DNA of 5,364 nt, from NCBI GenBank assembly GCA_050694175.1, contig JBOGXA010000041.1, positions 1 to 5,364 of the forward strand, read 5' to 3'. The translations under genes were made by a program, and so were the position numbers. This DNA is from JBOGXA01 sp050694175 (GTDB lineage: Bacteria > Actinomycetota > CADDZG01 > WHSQ01). The notes beneath the pieces are model-generated. The model saw only the letters and a list, made by a program, of their open reading frames with translations, was not told the DNA's origin and did not search any database. This document shows, piece by piece, positions 4,879 to 5,364 of the stretch. Within the stretch, counting starts at the first letter, position 1. Each line of letters starts with the position of its first letter.

Positions 4879-5364
4879 TAGATGAAGAGTTGAACCTCTG
4901 ATTCGCCCGCGAAGTCGAGGAAGGCGGGAGCGCCGGCGAGCTCGACGCCTTCGATGAGGTCGGCCTTGCTTACCTCCATTACCCCCAGCGTCGTGTTGCA
5001 CGCGAACATCCGGACACCGAGCTCGCGAGCTATGTCGAGAAGCTCCGGGATCGAAGCGAGATTGGCCTTGGAGAGCCACCCCCTCATCATCTTGGTCGCG
5101 GCAGACTTCATGCCCGGCAAGGCACCGACGAGAGTCGGCACGTGAACCGGCACCGACTTGAGCGGAGGGGGCATGGCGGGATTGCCGACGGGACTCACGG
5201 AGAGCTTGAGCATGCGGTCCTTGTGCACGATGTCGAGCCCGTAGAAGGTGAAGAAGATTCCCACCTCCCAACCCATGCTCGCGGCGGTCGTGGCCATGAC
5301 GAGAGGAGGATAGGCCTGGTCGAGAGTCCCCTTCGAGACGATCAAGGTGAGGCGCTTGGGGCTG
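4878..5364 (-). CDS. DsrE/DsrF/DsrH-like sulfur relay protein (DsrE2 type), 5' end beyond window
   Basis: Partial gene of the DsrE-like family (DsrE_2 type), small proteins with a Rossmann-like fold that carry sulfane sulfur on a cysteine and are often encoded beside rhodanese, TusA or persulfide dioxygenase genes. The readable part is 161 codons plus stop. Motifs: SPKRLTLIVSKGTLDQAYPP at the N-terminus, then ATTAASMGWEVGIFFTFYGL, a Pro-rich loop (GNPAMPPP), and near the C-terminus FACNTTLGVMEVSKADLIEGVE, in which the Cys codon at 4998-5000 is the expected sulfur-carrying residue. The frame is open to the window edge and family-like residues continue upstream of the TTG at 5345, so the real start lies outside; only a few residues are probably missing, as family members have about 160-170. 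The stop TAG at 4878-4880 lies 9 bases before the persulfide dioxygenase start. Function in delivering persulfide to the dioxygenase is inference from the gene pair. Confidence 0.85.
   Translation of the reverse strand, partial: SPKRLTLIVSKGTLDQAYPPLVMATTAASMGWEVGIFFTFYGLDIVHKDRMLKLSVSPVGNPAMPPPLKSVPVHVPTLVGALPGMKSAATKMMRGWLSKANLASIPELLDIARELGVRMFACNTTLGVMEVSKADLIEGVELAGAPAFLDFAGESEVQLFI

Overview
The window is GC-rich (clearly above 60% by eye) and densely coded. It carries seven protein genes on both strands and no RNA gene, insertion sequence or CRISPR array that I can see. The gene families suggest an environmental Actinomycetota-like bacterium, with Chloroflexota the main alternative: a gp19-type tail tube protein, a DsrE-like protein beside a persulfide dioxygenase, a DraG-type ADP-ribosylglycohydrolase, and several proteins with weak or no Shine-Dalgarno sites. 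No phylogenetic marker gene is present, so this is inference.

Layout. (1) Positions 129-1366, minus strand: a six-helix-type membrane protein is followed after 20 bases by a short phage-type tail tube (gp19) protein; the two are probably co-transcribed. Positions 1-128, downstream of them, hold no gene or convincing terminator. (2) Positions 1367-1508: a divergent promoter region with two abutting perfect palindromes and a possible -10 box close to each start codon. (3) Positions 1509-3313, plus strand: an uncharacterised multi-pass membrane protein, then an ADP-ribosylglycohydrolase with altered metal-site motifs. (4) Positions 3204-5364, minus strand: a DsrE-like sulfur protein cut by the window edge, an ETHE1-like persulfide dioxygenase 9 bases downstream, and after a 123-base gap a Na/Pi-cotransporter-like membrane protein. 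That last gene appears to lack its second half and runs 110 bases into the antisense of the ADP-ribosylglycohydrolase gene.

How the genes may work together. The clearest functional unit is DsrE-like protein plus persulfide dioxygenase, which fits handling and oxidation of sulfane sulfur (glutathione or other thiol persulfide to sulfite). The tail tube protein points to a contractile injection particle, but no sheath, baseplate, spike or AAA+ ATPase gene lies within reach here, so only the tube gene and its membrane-protein neighbour can be supported. No ADP-ribosyltransferase partner for the hydrolase is visible. I did not find strong evidence for a complete new system; the most notable points are the apparently truncated Na/Pi-like gene, the tail tube and membrane protein pair, and the altered hydrolase motifs.
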